Shown: positions 22,835 to 35,988 of the stretch, piece by piece
Layout of the letters: each line of letters opens with the position of its first letter
Numbering within the stretch: position 1 is the first letter of the stretch
DNA from: Voacanga thouarsii
Taxonomy: Eukaryota > Streptophyta > Magnoliopsida > Gentianales > Apocynaceae
Direction of reading: 5' to 3'
DNA length: 64,000 nucleotides
NCBI GenBank assembly: GCA_026120185.1
Contig: JANUWF010001631.1
Location: 1,240,001 to 1,304,000 of the forward strand
Notes under the pieces: generated by a model
The model's input: the letters and a program-made list of their open reading frames with translations, nothing else
Told to the model about the DNA's origin: nothing
Database searches by the model: none
Program-made: the position numbers and the translations under genes

Positions 22835-24440
22835 TGTTGGGTATCTCAGACTCATATCCTATACGGTGCAGCGAAAAATAAAACAAGATACGGCTTTTTA
22901 CCTTTGTTTGATTGTCCGAAGAACAAAAATTTCTTCCTCAAGTCGAGGCACGATCCAGCAATCCACTTGATCCAACTTCACGAGAGTTGAACGTCTAACC
23001 ACTATAATCACAGTGTATGATTATCTTTAACAGTAATCCACACAGAGGAATACTCAAGAACCAAAATTTCCTGTGCAAGTAAAAAAGATGGTGGCTAGAG
23101 TTCCCCACAAGAACAATAAAGAGAGAGAGAAGAAGAAGAGAAGTTTTTGTGTTTCCTAGAGTGTCCGTTTTTCCAACCTCAGCTAGGGTTTCGATTATAT
23201 CATATATATAATTGAAAATTCCTGCTAAAACTGAGAATTGTAATCCTATTAGAATTCCTTAATTGTAGTTGGAAACATCAAGTTTTCACAATTACAATTT
23301 AACCATAAATTATAACTATTATAATTTGTCGACAACAACTACTCTTTCTCCCAATTAACCCAACTATGTTATCAAATAACATCTTGAGTATATAATCCTC
23401 TATTGTGTGTGACCTATTAGGTTTCCCAGTCAATTGGTAGAAAACATGAATTAATCCAAACGTCTTTGAGATTAATAAACCATAATTAATTAGAATTAAT
23501 CCTATTAATTCTAATTAGGATTGGTTTATTAATTCATCAATTAATAAACCCATATTCCTAGATCATGAGCGGTATCTAGCAACACTTCATGACCACCCAA
23601 GAGTCCAGGAAGTCATGTGGCTTGACATGAACCCTTTAATAATAGACGTCAAATCAATTAACTCATTTCACTATACAATATCTCTTTCGATTTGAAGTAC
23701 GGAATTAGTGTAAACTCCCTCTACAATTAATTCTGGCTCGAAAACAATAGTACTTGTACAAGGAACCCACTACTCTAGATGTGTATCAATTAGAACTATT
23801 TCCAAAACACAATCGCCTTAGCCAAGGACTTTTTGAGTAGTAATTCCTACAAGTTGCTGTGAGATATTCGCCGCTACTACTAGAAGTGGTGAATCCTTTA
23901 TTGACCCTCTGAACTACTTTCATTTACCTCACAATGTACTCAATATCCATCCCATAGGCGGCCCTCGATCCAGCTCCGAAGATTAGAATCAAAGTACAGT
24001 GCTCAGCAAACAAAGTTCCTTGGAGATCTTAAGTCTAAGAATACTTGCACATTTGCTATATTGAGATTATATCACTGGCACTAAATAGTTATCCATGTGA
24101 TTATCACAAAGCTAGGTCATCCAATGAACTTGTTCCATTAATAAGCATTCATATGTTAACTTTGAGTATCTAAATATTCAAGGATATGAGAACTACCGCC
24201 TGATCAAATCTATAAGTCTAACACATACTAATGATATCCTGTCTCATTAATACTATGACTATGGACTATTTAAGTACTAACACTATACAGTGTTGTAGGA
24301 ATCTCATATAATGATTTCCTTAACACAGTATTGTACTAGTGACTTTATCGAACTGTTATATTACTTAAAAGTAAACAAAAAAAACTGTAAGATAACTAAT
24401 GCCTTTTATTAAAATAAAATATGTCGTATACAATGTACAA
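22835..24440 (-). repeat. B-type LTR, minus strand
   Basis: This near-complete LTR ends (sense) at GAGATACCCAACA on the complement of 22835. It lacks about 30 bp of its sense start at 24440. It matches 37474-39110 and 56435-58159 in reverse orientation. Confidence 0.9.
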
Positions 24441-24453
24441 CATTAAAATAAAA

Positions 24454-26111
24454 TGTTGTTCCCTAGAGGCAATTACTTGTATATTTTATATGATACATTT
24501 TATTTTAATAAAAGGCATTATTTATCTTACAGTTTCTTTGGTTTACTTTAAGTAATATAATTGTTCGATAAAGTTCCTAGTACAACACTGTGTTAAGAAA
24601 ATCATGATAGAGATCATGATAAGAGATTCCTACTATATTGGGTGGTGTTAGTACTAAAATAGTCCCTAGTCAAAGCATTAATGAGATAGGACATCATTAA
24701 TGCGTTAAGACTAGCATGTGTTAAACTTCCTAATTTGATGAAGCGGTGGTTCTCATAACCGTAAGTATTGAGATACTTAAAGATACCAAATGGATGCTTG
24801 TTAATGGAACAAGTTCATTGGATGACTTAGCTTTGAGATAATCATATGGATAACTACTTAGTGCTAGTGATTTAATCTCAATATAGCAAACGTGCATGTA
24901 TCCTTAGACATGAGATCTCCAAGGTACTTTGTTTGATGAGCTTTGTACTTTGATTCTAATCTCCGGAGCTCGATCGAGGGCCCCCTATGGGATGGATATT
25001 TGGTACGTTATGAGGTAAATGAAAGTAGTTTAGAGGGTCAATAAAGGATTCACCACTCCTAATAGTAGGGGCGAATATCTCACTACCACTTATAGGAATT
25101 ACTACTTGGAAAGTCCTTGGCCAAGGTGGTAGTGTTTTGGAAATAGTTCCAATTGATACACATCTAGAGTAGTGGGTTCCTAGTACAAGTACTATTGTAT
25201 ACTGGCCAAAATTAATTCTAGAGGGAGTTGACACTAATTCCGTACTCTAAACCGAATGAGATATTATGTGGTGAAATGAGTTAATTGCACTAATGTTTGT
25301 TATTGAAGGATTCATGTCAAGCCACTTGACTTTTTGGACTCTTGGGTGGTCATGATGTGCTACAAGATACCGCTCATGATCTAGGAATATGGGTTTATTA
25401 ATTGATGAATTAATAAACCAATCCTAATTAGAATTAATAGGATTAATTCTAATTAATTACAGATTATTAATTTTAAAGACGTTTGGATTAATTCATGTTC
25501 ACTACCAATTGACTGGGAAACCTAATAGGTTACACATAATAGAGGATTATATATTCAAGATATTATTTGATAACATAGTGGGGTTAATTGCGAGAAAGAG
25601 AAGTTGTTGTGGACAAATTATAATTAATTATAATTTGTGGTACATGTTGTAATTGTGGGAACTTGATGTTTCCAATTACAATTATGAAATTCTAATTCTT
25701 TTAGAATTTCAGAATTTCAGTGGATTTTGGAACATATATTGGATATGCTCGAAACCCTAATCCAATGGTGATTCACCCGAAAATATGAGCCACAAAACAA
25801 ACGTCTTCTTCTTCTTCTACTTCTTCTGTCTCTCTCTCTCTCGTTTTGTTGAAAACGAAAACAACCCTAGCCACCATCTTTTTCTGTTAGCACTAGAAAT
25901 TTTGATGCTTGAGTATTCCTCTGTGTGGATTACTATTAGAGATAATTACACACTATGATTATAGTGGTTAGACATCCAACTCTCGTGGAGTTTGCATAAG
26001 AGAATTGTTAGATCGTGCCTCGACTTGAAAAAGAAATTTTGTTCTTCGGATGATTAAACAAAGGTAAAAAGCTATTACCTTTATTATCATTATGTCTTGT
26101 TTTCCACACAT
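24454..26111 (+). repeat. B-type LTR, plus strand, forming a palindrome
   Basis: It starts TGTTGTTCCCTAGAGG and follows the B LTR to CCACACATA, missing the last 65 bp or so. It faces 22835-24440 across about 13 bases, so the two make a 1.6-kb inverted repeat. Confidence 0.88.
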
Positions 26112-26393
26112 AATAGATTGAGCATTTATATTCTCGTGTTGTTTTTGCAACTCGAGAGTCATGGATGCCAGCATAATACATGATGCTGTATCACTATCCT
26201 TCTTGTGCCTCTTGTGGACAGCATACTCATCAGTATGAGCATCTTGAGCTGGTGATGGTGGAATATTAGCATCTAGCATGTAGATCAACTTTTTCGATTT
26301 GAGAACGATTTTCAATTTTCTATACCAGTCGAGATTGTTTGATTCAGTTAAATTGGTTTCCAAGAAGCTATGTAAGTTCAAGTTTGTTGACAT
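26112..26393 (-). pseudogene. Copia-B gag N-terminal fragment
   Basis: On the minus strand this opens MSTNLNLHSFLETNL, then NLDWYRKLKIVLKSKKLIYML, PPSPAQDAHTDEY and DTASCIMLASM, typical of the plant Copia gag start. It is cut at 26112, where the inverted LTR begins. The same protein segment occurs at 41091-41260 in B2. Confidence 0.85.
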
Positions 26394-26405
26394 AATGCAA
26401 GTGAC

Positions 26406-26790
26406 TGATAGGAGCTAAATTAGTCTTGTTTTTCCTAGTTATCTGAGGTTCTTTTATGATATATTTTGTTCAATAACTAGTCATATTCTTTCATATTTAA
26501 GACTTTATCCTTGGAAGGGTGTTTTGTTTATTATTTTAGATTTTTAGGGTAAAACAAAATGAAAACGTCGCAAAACATAGGAGAGACAATGCTGACTAGG
26601 GCTACAGAACCGGCGCTAGCCATGCACTAGATTACACGAACTTCTAGGAGACAAAAAATTATCAAAACAGAGCAGAACAGAGGGGAACTGGCGCTGGCTC
26701 TAAGAGTCAAGGTGGCGCCGGCTGCATTCTGGTCTTCATTGTGCAAAATTTAGAGAAAAATTGGCGAACAAGTAGAGAAGAAGAACAAGT
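26406..26790 (+). repeat. Fragment of a D-type LTR, plus strand
   Basis: It starts TGATAGGAGCTAAATTAGTC and aligns with the reverse complement of 58900-59484, including GGCGCTGG and GGTGGCGCCGGC motifs at 26670-26725. It ends where a B-type LTR resumes, so only the first 385 bp or so of the LTR remain. Confidence 0.8.
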
Positions 26791-26794
26791 TCTC

Positions 26795-28004
26795 ACAATT
26801 AAAATTTACGTCATAAATTATAACTAATTATAATTTGTTCACAACAGCTTCTCTTTCTCCCAATTAACCCCACTATGTTCTCAAATAACATCTTGAGTAT
26901 ATAATCCTCTATTGTGTGTAATCTATTAGGTTTCCCAGTCAATTGGTAGAGAACATGAATTAATCCAAACGTTTTTTAGATTAATAATCCATAATTAATT
27001 AGAATTAATCCTAATAATTCTAATCAAGATTGGTTTATTAATTCTTCAATTAATAAACCCATATTCCCAGATCATATGCGGTATCTAGTAACACATCATG
27101 ACCACCCAAGAGTCCAAGAAGTCAAGTGGCTTAACATGAACCCTTCAATAACAAACTTCAGTGCAATTAACTCCTTTCAGCATACAATATCTCATTCGGT
27201 TTGGAGTACAGAATTAGTGCCAATTCCCTCCAGAATTAATTCTGGCTTGAAAACAATAGTACCTGTATAAAGAACCCACTACTTTAGATGTGTATCAATT
27301 AGAACTGTTTCTAAAATACAATTACCTTAGCCAAGAACTTTTCGAGAAGTAATTCCTACAAGTCGCCGTGAGATATTCGCCGCTACTATTAGAAGTGGTG
27401 AATCCTTTTTTGACCCTCTGAATTACTTTCGTTTACCTCACAATGTATTCAATATCCATCCTATAGGCAGCCCTCGATCTAGCTCCGAAGATTGGAATCA
27501 AAGTACAATGCTCAGCAAACAAAGTTCGTCGGAGGTCTTAAGTCTAAGGATACTTGCACATTTGCTATATTGAGATTATATCACTGGCACTAAATAGTTA
27601 TCCATGTGATTATCATAAAGCTAGGTCATCTAATGAACTTGCTCCATTAACAAGCATTCATATGTTAAATTTGAGTATCTAAATATTTAAGAATTTGAGA
27701 ACTACCGCCTGATCAAATCTGAAAGTTTAACACATGCTAGTCGTAACGTATTAATGATGTCATGTCTCATTAATACTATGACTATGGAGTATTTAAATAC
27801 TAACACTATACAATGTAGTAGGAATCTCATATCATAATCTCTATCATGATTTCTTTAACACAGTGTTGTATTAGGGACTTTATCGAACGGCTATATTACT
27901 TAAAAGTAAACAAAAGAAACTGTAAGATAAATAATACATTTTATTAAAATAAAATGTGTCATATAAAATGTACAAGTGATTGCCTCTAGGGCACAACACT
28001 AACA
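26795..28004 (-). repeat. B-type LTR, minus strand, truncated (5-prime LTR of B1)
   Basis: Its sense start, TGTTAGTGTTGTG, is the complement of 28004. It matches the left LTR from about 23290 outward and lacks the last 460 bp or so, replaced by the D-type LTR fragment. Confidence 0.88.
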
Positions 28005-28752
28005 AATATAACTCTAGCTAACTCTAATGCAGTAACAAAGGTTGTCATGGGAATGATTAATTATAGCAGGAAGGATCATAAAACTATTTTAAAATGGGAT
28101 TCATTTAGACCGTTAGAAAGCAGTGTAGTTCTACAACAATGTCGGGAAAAATAAGTAGATCTTAAACAATGTAAGGACATTTGAAATTATTGGTGATTGC
28201 AGAATATGAAGGCCTGCTATGCATTTCTTGCATTTAAATGGTTGTAAATATTGTTAGCAGGTTACTGTATACAAGTGTACTAGACAATTGTGCAATTGGT
28301 ATATGAATTATTATAACATAGTTGCTTGTTCATGGAGAGGACAACTGCGTAAAATTCTTCAACAGGTCATGTCAACAATTTTCTCCCTTGACATGAAGGA
28401 CGCCTTTTTCAAAATTTCATGAGCCAGTCAATTGATTCTATAAGCCTTATTTACATGTCAAATGATTGATTCTTATACTATTATATATTTGTATTGCATT
28501 TCTTGTATTGCGTAGATGTCATTTTAAGGTAAACCCACAACATAATATGATTTATTCTTGGAGACCTAGAAAAAGAATAGGACATGTGCTAACGGGGTTA
28601 TGTCCGATGTGATTGTAACTTTTTCTATGTAGACTGAGGTTGGCTCATGTTCCATTTCTTATAAAATGCAAATTAGCTATGAGTTTCTCATGTGCCCACT
28701 TGGCTACAATAATCCACCTTGTTGACTTTTTTGTGAAATGACTTTCATTTCA
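28005..28752 (+). other. Intron-like remnant of the En/Spm gene
   Basis: AT-rich sequence without a coding frame. It ends in CTTTCATTTCAG at 28741-28752, which looks like a plant 3-prime splice site directly before coding-like sequence. I see no repeat family in it. Confidence 0.4.
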
Positions 28753-29114
28753 GGGTCAAATGGAATGGGAGTTTGAAGAATTGGCAGATGGAGAACAGAT
28801 AATAGAAGCAAAGCAACAGATTTTTGTTAAGGCAATAGGGCCCGATAGAAGGGATCGAATGAGGTGTATGGGAAAAGGCCCTACGAAGACATCTATAAAG
28901 GAGTATGCAACATTCAACATTGCTGCACAAGTAGAGCAAGAGCATGTTGAGATGGAAAAGTGAATTAAGCAACACATATGTAGAGAAAGAAACGAGTTGT
29001 ATGCAAAATTTAAGAAGGAAAAATAAGAAATGCATGCAAATTTCTAGATGCAGCTTGATGCATTTCTATGAAAACTCGATTCAAATGTTATGGCTATCTT
29101 TGGTGTATCTCTCG
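28753..29114 (+). pseudogene. En/Spm-type transposase, second exon fragment
   Basis: After a splice-acceptor-like CAG, the frame reads GQMEWEFEELADGEQIIEA, then AIGPDRRDRMRCMGKGPTKT (about 28838-28897). This is the GPDRRxRxRxxGxG signature of plant Ptta/En/Spm transposases. A coiled-coil-like EQEHVEMEK tail follows, with stops after EMEK and KFKKEK, then DSNVMAIFGVSL to 29114. There the H LTR interrupts. A compatible frame resumes at 52321. Confidence 0.65.
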
Positions 29115-30022
29115 TGTAATACCCCATCTAAACCCTACCCTAAGAATGTGGGAATTAAGGGCATTACATGGTATTTTGCCTATGTATAGATTTTGAATAA
29201 TTGTCTACGCAAATGAAGGTTGTGTGTATTTGTTTGTGTATAACTGAAATTGTGTTTATTTATGGATATGTGGGTTGTTTAGTAGGGTTGTAGTAAATTT
29301 TGGTTTTAGTTTATTGACTTATTATAGGAGTTAGAACCTTTATTAGCATGAGAAATGTCTAGGCGAGAGTTTGAAGGTAGTATAGTTAAGTAATATGAAT
29401 ACAAGGATTGATGTGGTCTGCTGGTAAAGGTTTGGGGGTTATATCTTGGTGACCTAAGATCGAAATGTAACTTCACCAAAATTAGTTTCTGTACTATTTC
29501 CCTTTTGTTTTTTTCCTCTTTGGCTAAAAAACAGCCTAGTGCTGCCCTTTTTGAAACGGAAAATCCCTCTTAAATATTAATTTTATTATTTGATTATACT
29601 GTGGTAATTTAATTTTCATCTTTTAAAATTTTACTAAATTATCTTTTGACATGTCCATGAGACTTACTTCTTCCTGGAATCTAATTCCTATACACATATG
29701 TTTTAAATGTATATTTGGTTGACCGGGAATTTATGTAGGGAAATTATATTTTTCCTACATTTAAATTTTGAAGGATTTTTATCTTATAATTAAAAATATA
29801 TCTTTTAACATATTGATATAAATTATATACCAAATTACCTATTGGATGTATCCTACTACTCTAGCTGACACCTAGGAATTATTTAGCTGAAATTATGTTT
29901 GGAGTTTATCATGAAGATAATATATTAGTTGGATAAATTATTATTATTTGAACATTTAAAGATAGATATCTTTTATGTTTATCATTTACCCTAGTTTTGT
30001 TTTATCTATAAATGAGATTTGG

Positions 30023-30027
<5 letters not shown>

Positions 30028-30059
<32 letters not shown>
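30028..30059. repeat. (TA)n microsatellite
   Basis: About 15 consecutive TA dinucleotides in the H LTR. Confidence 0.95.
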
Positions 30060-30062
<3 letters not shown>

Positions 30063-31421
30063 CAAAGCCGCGGACAGCTTTGCACTAGCCGTACCTGGCC
30101 ATTAACAAAGCATAACATGGGTCAGCTTGTATAAAGCCTGGCTGGCTTTCTAGAATAGCCAGCGTGTTCTCCGTTCTGGTATGTTGGGTTTGGAATTTAA
30201 ACCCAACTTTAACACTTAAAAGATAGCTGGAAAATCATGATCATATATTCAGCATTTTTATCTCTTAGGAAAACTGGAATTTTCATTTTATTCAATAAAA
30301 CTTTCTTTTCCTTTTTCTTCTTCAGCGATTCGATTTTCCTACCCTATTCTCCTCCAAATTCAGCCGACAATAAGACACTTCACAAGCTAAAAATGTCTCC
30401 TTGTTCTCTGCTATAGTTGACCAAAGCAAAGCTGAGAATAGGGACTTTCTATCCTAGTAAAACTCTATGCTCCTATCTTCTTTTATTGGATAAAATATTA
30501 TTCATTTAGATCACTTCATCTAAGGTGGAATTTTAGTTATACTTCATCATCAAACAAACAGCCGACATACACACACAAGCTAGAACCGAAACTCCTATAC
30601 CCACAATTGCAAACCTTTCTCACACTTTTCTTTCTTGTAAAGCCAAGTTCTAAGTCAACTATACAGTCCATATTTTAATTCCTCTCCTCAATCTAGCTTA
30701 GTAAATCCATTTCTATATTCTTGGGAGTTCTAGTTCAACTAGACTACCAATTTTCCACAAAGCTTGGCATATTTTTGGTGGGCACTAACTCACACATGCA
30801 GGAACCAAGACGACAAGCATTGAATACCTGGTGCACTTCCATTTTATATTCTATTTGGTCTACGCCCTCTCAAAATGTCGGAAACATTCAGTAGAATTCT
30901 TGGTTTCTCTCAAACATTGTTCTTGATCAAACCAAATCAGAGAAACTGCATTCACCTGTATACAGTTACAGGATCTATTTTTTAGGTAAATAATTTTCTT
31001 CATCCTAGTTCCTCTCATCTTTTCGCTGTTCTTCTTCTTGACCGAAACCAAGGGGTTGATTCTTCTTCTTTTCTTATCCAACGCCTCGAAGAAAACCCTA
31101 AAAGAATCTAATTGAGTCCATCTTCCATTCTCAATGGATTCAACTTGATTATTAAGGAGTCATCCTACGGTCTTATAGATCTACGCTACTAGGAGGTAAG
31201 ACCATACAGACTATTTAAGGGTTTTCATGGACGATTTGGTTGATTCAATATCATGTGTTGGTCAAATCATGATCTTTGAGTATAGATGAGTAAGAGCCTG
31301 TTGGACTTTTGTTATGAATATGAGTTGAAGGAGATTGATGAGTAATAGATATTATTGTCCATAATTTTTGTTGGTTGATTTTGTTACAAATTACAAATTA
31401 TTACTACTAATATTGACATTA

Positions 31422-31422
31422 C

Positions 31423-31492
<70 letters not shown>
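31422..31492. repeat. (TTA)n microsatellite
   Basis: About 23 near-perfect ATT/TTA triplets within the H LTR. They match in position the AAT/ATT repeat of the C LTR near 45556-45617. Confidence 0.95.
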
Positions 31493-31494
<2 letters not shown>

Positions 31495-31791
31495 TACTAC
31501 TACGCTATTATTATAATTATTTCTATTATTATTATTAAACTTATTAATATTAATATTATTAATATAACCACTATGATTATTTGTGTTATCATCATGATCA
31601 CTATTTTTTATATTATAAATATGATTATTGATATTGATATTCTTATAGATATTGTAATTATTACCAGTATTACTAGTATTACTATTAAGTTGGTATTATT
31701 TTTGTTATCCGCTAGCATTTAATACTATTGATTTATAATGCAAATACTCAAATCAGCTTTCATAAAAAGATTTATCCAATGATTGACTTAC

Positions 31792-32910
31792 TGATAGGAA
31801 TTTATCCACGCAATAAGGCACATCTAAAGAAGGGGGATGGAAAGTCAAGACTTGCTTCAAATCTCCATGGGAATATTCAACATTCAAGAAGTTTTAGGAG
31901 GATTTTCAAGCCATCCAAGAACACAAGTCAAGAGCTAAAAACATTGTCAAGTGATGGGTAGTCAAGGGAGCTGTATATAGGACATAAAAAGAACAACAAT
32001 CCTTGTGGAGAATCAAGCAAACATTGAAACAAGGATTGATGTCTAAAGAAGTAACAAGAAGAGCTCAAAACGACCAACATTTCATTTGGAAGATCAAGGG
32101 AACACATGGAAACTGGATGGAGGTCGAATGAGTAGGGATTAGAATGCAACAAAATAAGGGAGCCTACCCAGAGCAGACCTAGTGTTGGCCTAGAGCGACA
32201 GACCTAGTGTTGGCCTGGATCTAGCCCGGTTCTATCACTTGAACAGAATCGGGCCGGCACTGGCTTGCGTGCTAGTTCTGGCGCCAGTCTATTCGGGCCA
32301 ATTTCGAACTTTTGCAATTTTTCTTGTTTTCAGCCTTTTCAGTTGTAATTTAATTTTCATGACTTTTATTATATTTTAACCTATTCTAAAGCTTGTAACA
32401 GGGCCTCAAAACTTGTATTAAGGCCATTTACTAGCTAGGATTAGCTTGTTAAGTAGTTTTGGTCAAGGCAACTATAAATATACTTATATAGCTCTGTAAA
32501 AATAACTTTTGATATTTTGGGAAGGAGAATTCAGATTTTCTCTCTAGAGAGAGTTCTTGAGGGTGATCCTTATGGGTGATTCCATTAAACATCAAGACTA
32601 AATCAAAGGATTTAGTCCCAAGTTTGATATTGTCTCTACATCTTAAGAGATAATCTCAACTTTATCTCTATTCTTATATGCTTGGTTGCCTAATGTGTTT
32701 GATAGGATTGAGTTAGGTGCCTTTAAATTCCTATCCTTGGTGTTTTAATCTTTGATAGATTAGGGTGTTAGGGTGTCTTTGAAGTAGGCTAGATTCACAT
32801 TATTACAAGAGTGTTAATTTCCTAGCATTTTAGTGTTCTTGTGTGTGGGTTTGGTAGATTTCTTGATCTTATGTTTATCTACAACTTTGGTGCTTCCAAA
32901 GATCATATGA
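31792..32910 (+). repeat. 5-prime LTR of element F
   Basis: It starts TGATAGGAATTTATCC and ends at ATCATATGA (CA changed to GA). It matches 35989-37033. It carries the tandem text CAGACCTAGTGTTGGCCT twice near 32176-32215 and GC-rich GCCGGCACTGG and GGCGCCAG motifs near 32252-32285. The small ORFs here have no protein family. Confidence 0.88.
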
Positions 32911-32912
32911 AG

Positions 32913-32926
32913 TGGTATCAGATCAA
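32913..32926 (+). other. Primer-binding site of element F
   Basis: TGGTATCAGATCAA lies two bases after the LTR. It is close to the initiator tRNA-Met complement TGGTATCAGAGC. Confidence 0.75.
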
Positions 32927-33479
32927 GCATTGTGTTGATTCTAATCAACCAACTTTCTTTGGGCTAAGGTACAATTTTCTTCAAGATCTATTGATTTTTA
33001 AATTTTCATCACTTGTTCTCTTGCTATTTTTGGAAGTAAAAAACTTGAATTTCTACCCTAAAAATGTTGTTAATTTGACCCTATGTACTATATTTATGTT
33101 TGAGAAGTCATTTGGTGTAACAATTTGTTGATTTGGGGCCAAAACTAAGCTGAAATTTGCTATACAACATTCAGCTACTAGATTGCGTTCAATGTGTTTG
33201 ATATATTGTCCCAATGAATTGTGAATGCATATACTTAACTACTAAAGCTTCGTGAAGTATAATGATATATTCGTGAAGTATGATGGTTAATTTATTTAGT
33301 AAAAATCATTTAAGTGGTTGTTAATTGCTAAAAGTGTGATTAAGGTTGTGATAGCATCACTTTGTGTGACAACTCTTTGAAAGCCATGCATCTTCTTTAT
33401 TTCACACCAAGTATTTTATAAATTACCTTTAAGACACCTTTCTTTCTTTTTCCTTGGAATTTAGTTCACTTGATTTGTA

Positions 33480-34965
33480 GAACTAAAGCCTTTGAAGTGG
33501 AAAAAAGTAGGGAAGAACTTGAGTGAGGAATTGAGAATTTGAAGAAAATGCAAGAGGGTGAGCTCATTTTACAAAAGTCAAGAAGAGTGCAAGCACGAGT
33601 AAAGAGTGACTACTAAAAATTAAGTGTAAACATGTGAGGGAGTGAAGTGAGGAATTTTCCTTGCGTTTTCTTCTTCAATTTTTGTGGGTACTTCTCTTGA
33701 AAGAAAATTCACAATAGCTAGTTGGAGTGAAAGTGAAGGATATAACTATGATGAAGAGTCTTGCTATAGTAAGAATAGTTATGGGGAATATAATGAACAT
33801 GAGCAGGAATATGAGGAGGATGATTATGATAGCACGGTATATTTGGATGAATACGATGAGGGGCCAAGTATAAGTGGAAGGGAGTATGATAGCCATGAAG
33901 GAAACCTAGGGGAAAGCAATCGAGAATGTGAGAACTTAAGTCCTATGGAAGATTAGTGTAGGAGGAGTGAAAATAATGGAGAATCCTATTTGAGTGGGAA
34001 AGAATATAGTAGTTTTGAGGAACAAAATTGGGATTATGTAGAAGAAGAACCTGGGAATGAGGAATATTAGAATGAGAAATTTATGTGGGAGGATCACAAA
34101 AAACAACAAAGCATGGGGAGCAAAAGAATTTAAGGGAGCATGAGTACAAAATGTGTGGGAGTTTTGAGCACACTGCCTATTATTGTCTAAAAAGAGTTAA
34201 ACAATGAGGGAGGAATATAGTGTATAAGATACCAGAAGAAGAGGTGCATGAGGGAAAAAGCTATAATTGTTACAATAGTAAGAGTGGTGGCCATTATTAC
34301 TATAGGTGCCCAAGTTTGCTACAACAACTAAAGGAGAAGGAAGAGTTGCAATGAAAATTGGGAGAATCTCAAGCCTCTATAAGTATGGTGCAACAAAGGG
34401 GCAGTAGATGATTGGCTTGTAAGATTTGTTGTAGTACAAGGCTCACAAAGGTTGATTGTCCAAATAAAATGGAATATGAAAGATTTTATAAGATGCACAA
34501 TTGTGAAGGAGAGAGACAAATTGAGAAGCAAAAAACTAGACTTGAGACCAAAGTGGCCAAGAATAATGTTGTAGATGTTGAGGAGCCAAGAAGGGCAAGA
34601 AGTGAAAAAAAAGTTGAGAGGGTTGAAGAAAAGGTGATAACAAGAGTAGAAGAAGAAGAAGAGCTTAGTGATGATGAAGAAGATGAAATGGATCAGTTGA
34701 GTCCAACAAATAGGGTGACTATGGAGTTCTACAATATCTTATTCTTTCTAGATGAAGAGTCACATCTATTAGAAGTGCTAGAAGAGGAAGAGTAAGAAGA
34801 AGTTGAACAAAATGGAATAGAACTTGTTGAAGAACAAATGCATTCAAGGAATGAGGTAAAAAGAAAGCAAATGCGTGCTATAGATGAAAGTTCCCAAAGT
34901 GATTCAAATACTCATGAAATGGAAGAAAGCTCACATCCACAAGAGGAGAAAAAGATGAGTTGACA
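33480..34965 (+). pseudogene. Element F gag-like region with degenerate zinc knuckles
   Basis: This reads in shifting frames. A very acidic Tyr-rich stretch (33684-33956) is followed by a chain of decayed CCHC-like knuckles at about 34150-34470: CGSFEHTAYYC, then NCYNSKSGGHYYYRCP, then CKICCSTRLTKVDCP. A Glu/Lys-rich linker follows (34500-34960). In Ty3 elements, such knuckles bind RNA at the end of Gag. The Cys and His spacing is damaged in each, and stops separate them. The N-terminal Gag capsid domain was not recognised between the PBS and 33480. Confidence 0.65.
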
Positions 34966-34969
34966 AGAG

Positions 34970-35480
34970 GTGGTGCAAAAGCAAATGAAAATAAGTGAAA
35001 ATAGTAAGAATGAAACATCTAGCTCAACTTCACAAAATGACATCAAATCTAGTGGAGGAGATAGAATGGATGGAAGAGATGGGGATACACTTGAGAAACT
35101 ATGTGCATTAATTGGTGTTATGAGGGAAAATGTTGAAGTTTGTGTGGTTGAAGGAAAAAATGATCTACAAAGAAAAAATATTTTCTATTCAAGGTGTCAA
35201 ATCAAAGAAAAATCATGTAGCATGATTATTGATGGAAGGAGTTGTAAAAATGTTATTAGTGCTACATTAGTAGAGGAATTGGGAATGGAGGCCTTGAAAC
35301 ATCCTAAACCTTATAAGCTTCAATGGTTGAACAATGGTGGTGAAGTGAAGGTAAACAAATAAGTCAATGTTACAATTGTCATAGGGGATATTAAGATGAG
35401 ATGATGTATGATGTATTTCCCATGCATGTTGGGCATATATTATTTGAAAGGCCTTGACTATATGATAAGGAGGCAGTTCA
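34970..35480 (+). pseudogene. Element F retropepsin-like protease
   Basis: The ORF 34970-35362 ends in a plant Ty3 protease: IFYSRCQIKEKSCSMIIDGRSC with the catalytic Asp in IIDG near 35226-35240. It continues KNVISATLVEELGM, LKHPKPYKLQWLNNGGEVKV. Beyond a stop, the frame continues weakly to about 35480. The usual IIDGGS is IIDGRS here. Nothing of RT follows: 35540-35900 is purine-rich filler, and near 35950 the motif IDLGTNHLKEGKND marks the end of pol. Confidence 0.8.
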
Positions 35481-35988
35481 CTATGGAAAGAAAAATAATT
35501 ACTCTTTGTGCAAGGATTGAATGAAATTAATACTTTGGCTTATGTCCCCAACTGAGATTGTAAAAGATCAAAACATTTTGAGAGAGGAAGATAAAAAGAG
35601 AAGAGAACAAAAAGAGAGCGAAAAATAAGAGCGAGAGATGAGAGAAAATGGGAAAAGAACAAAAGAAGAAGGAAAAAAAAAGGATAGAGCTCTAAATGTA
35701 AGCAAAAACATGGGAGGAGAGAGAACGCACAAGAGAGCAAGGAGGTAAAACAAGAGTGCTAACTTGGGTTTGGAGAGGTAAAAACAATAAGAGGGAGGAA
35801 AAAGAGCAAAGTAAGGTAAAAGTGAAAATTTGGGTTAGGAAGAGAGGAAATAAGGCAGGAGTTGTGAAGTAAAAGCTTGAAATTTTACTTTCACACACAA
35901 ACTCTTGTTTCAATTCTTATGCAGGGAAATTTGTACAGGCAATAAGGTGCATCGATTTGGGGACGAATCATCTTAAAGAAGGAAAAAA

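Larger units (their letters stand above)
22835..28004 (-). mobile_element. Element B1: rearranged Copia-B with inverted LTRs
   Basis: The outer ends are TGTTGGGTATC at 22835 and the complement of a TGTTAGTGTTGTG start at 28004. The flanks ATTAT (22830-22834) and AATAT (28005-28009) could be a decayed 5-bp duplication. Both outer LTRs lie on the minus strand. Between them are a plus-strand LTR (24454-26111), a minus-strand gag piece (26112-26393) and a plus-strand fragment of a D-type LTR (26406-26790). It is inserted in an intron-like part of the En/Spm gene. Pol is absent. Confidence 0.75.
29115..31791 (+). repeat. Tekay-like LTR H, segment 1 (start)
   Basis: It begins TGTAATACCCC, as many plant Tekay/Del LTRs do. 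Its first 70 bases align with the sense start of the element C LTR (complement of 51586 leftward). It continues as AT-rich sequence with a tRNA-like segment at 29405-29465, a (TA)n run and a (TTA)n run also typical of the C LTR. It is interrupted at 31791 by element F and continues at 37039, 43383 and 51587. No protein-coding segment was found. Confidence 0.65.

Noticed and set aside
29405..29470. Possible functional tRNA gene
   Set aside because: Only A- and B-box-like words are present; the B-box is imperfect and no acceptor stem pairs, so it is kept as a tRNA-like module in the findings, not as a tRNA.
33675..33896. Minus-strand Ile-rich ORF that looks like a membrane peptide
   Set aside because: It is the antisense of the acidic Tyr-rich gag-like stretch of element F.
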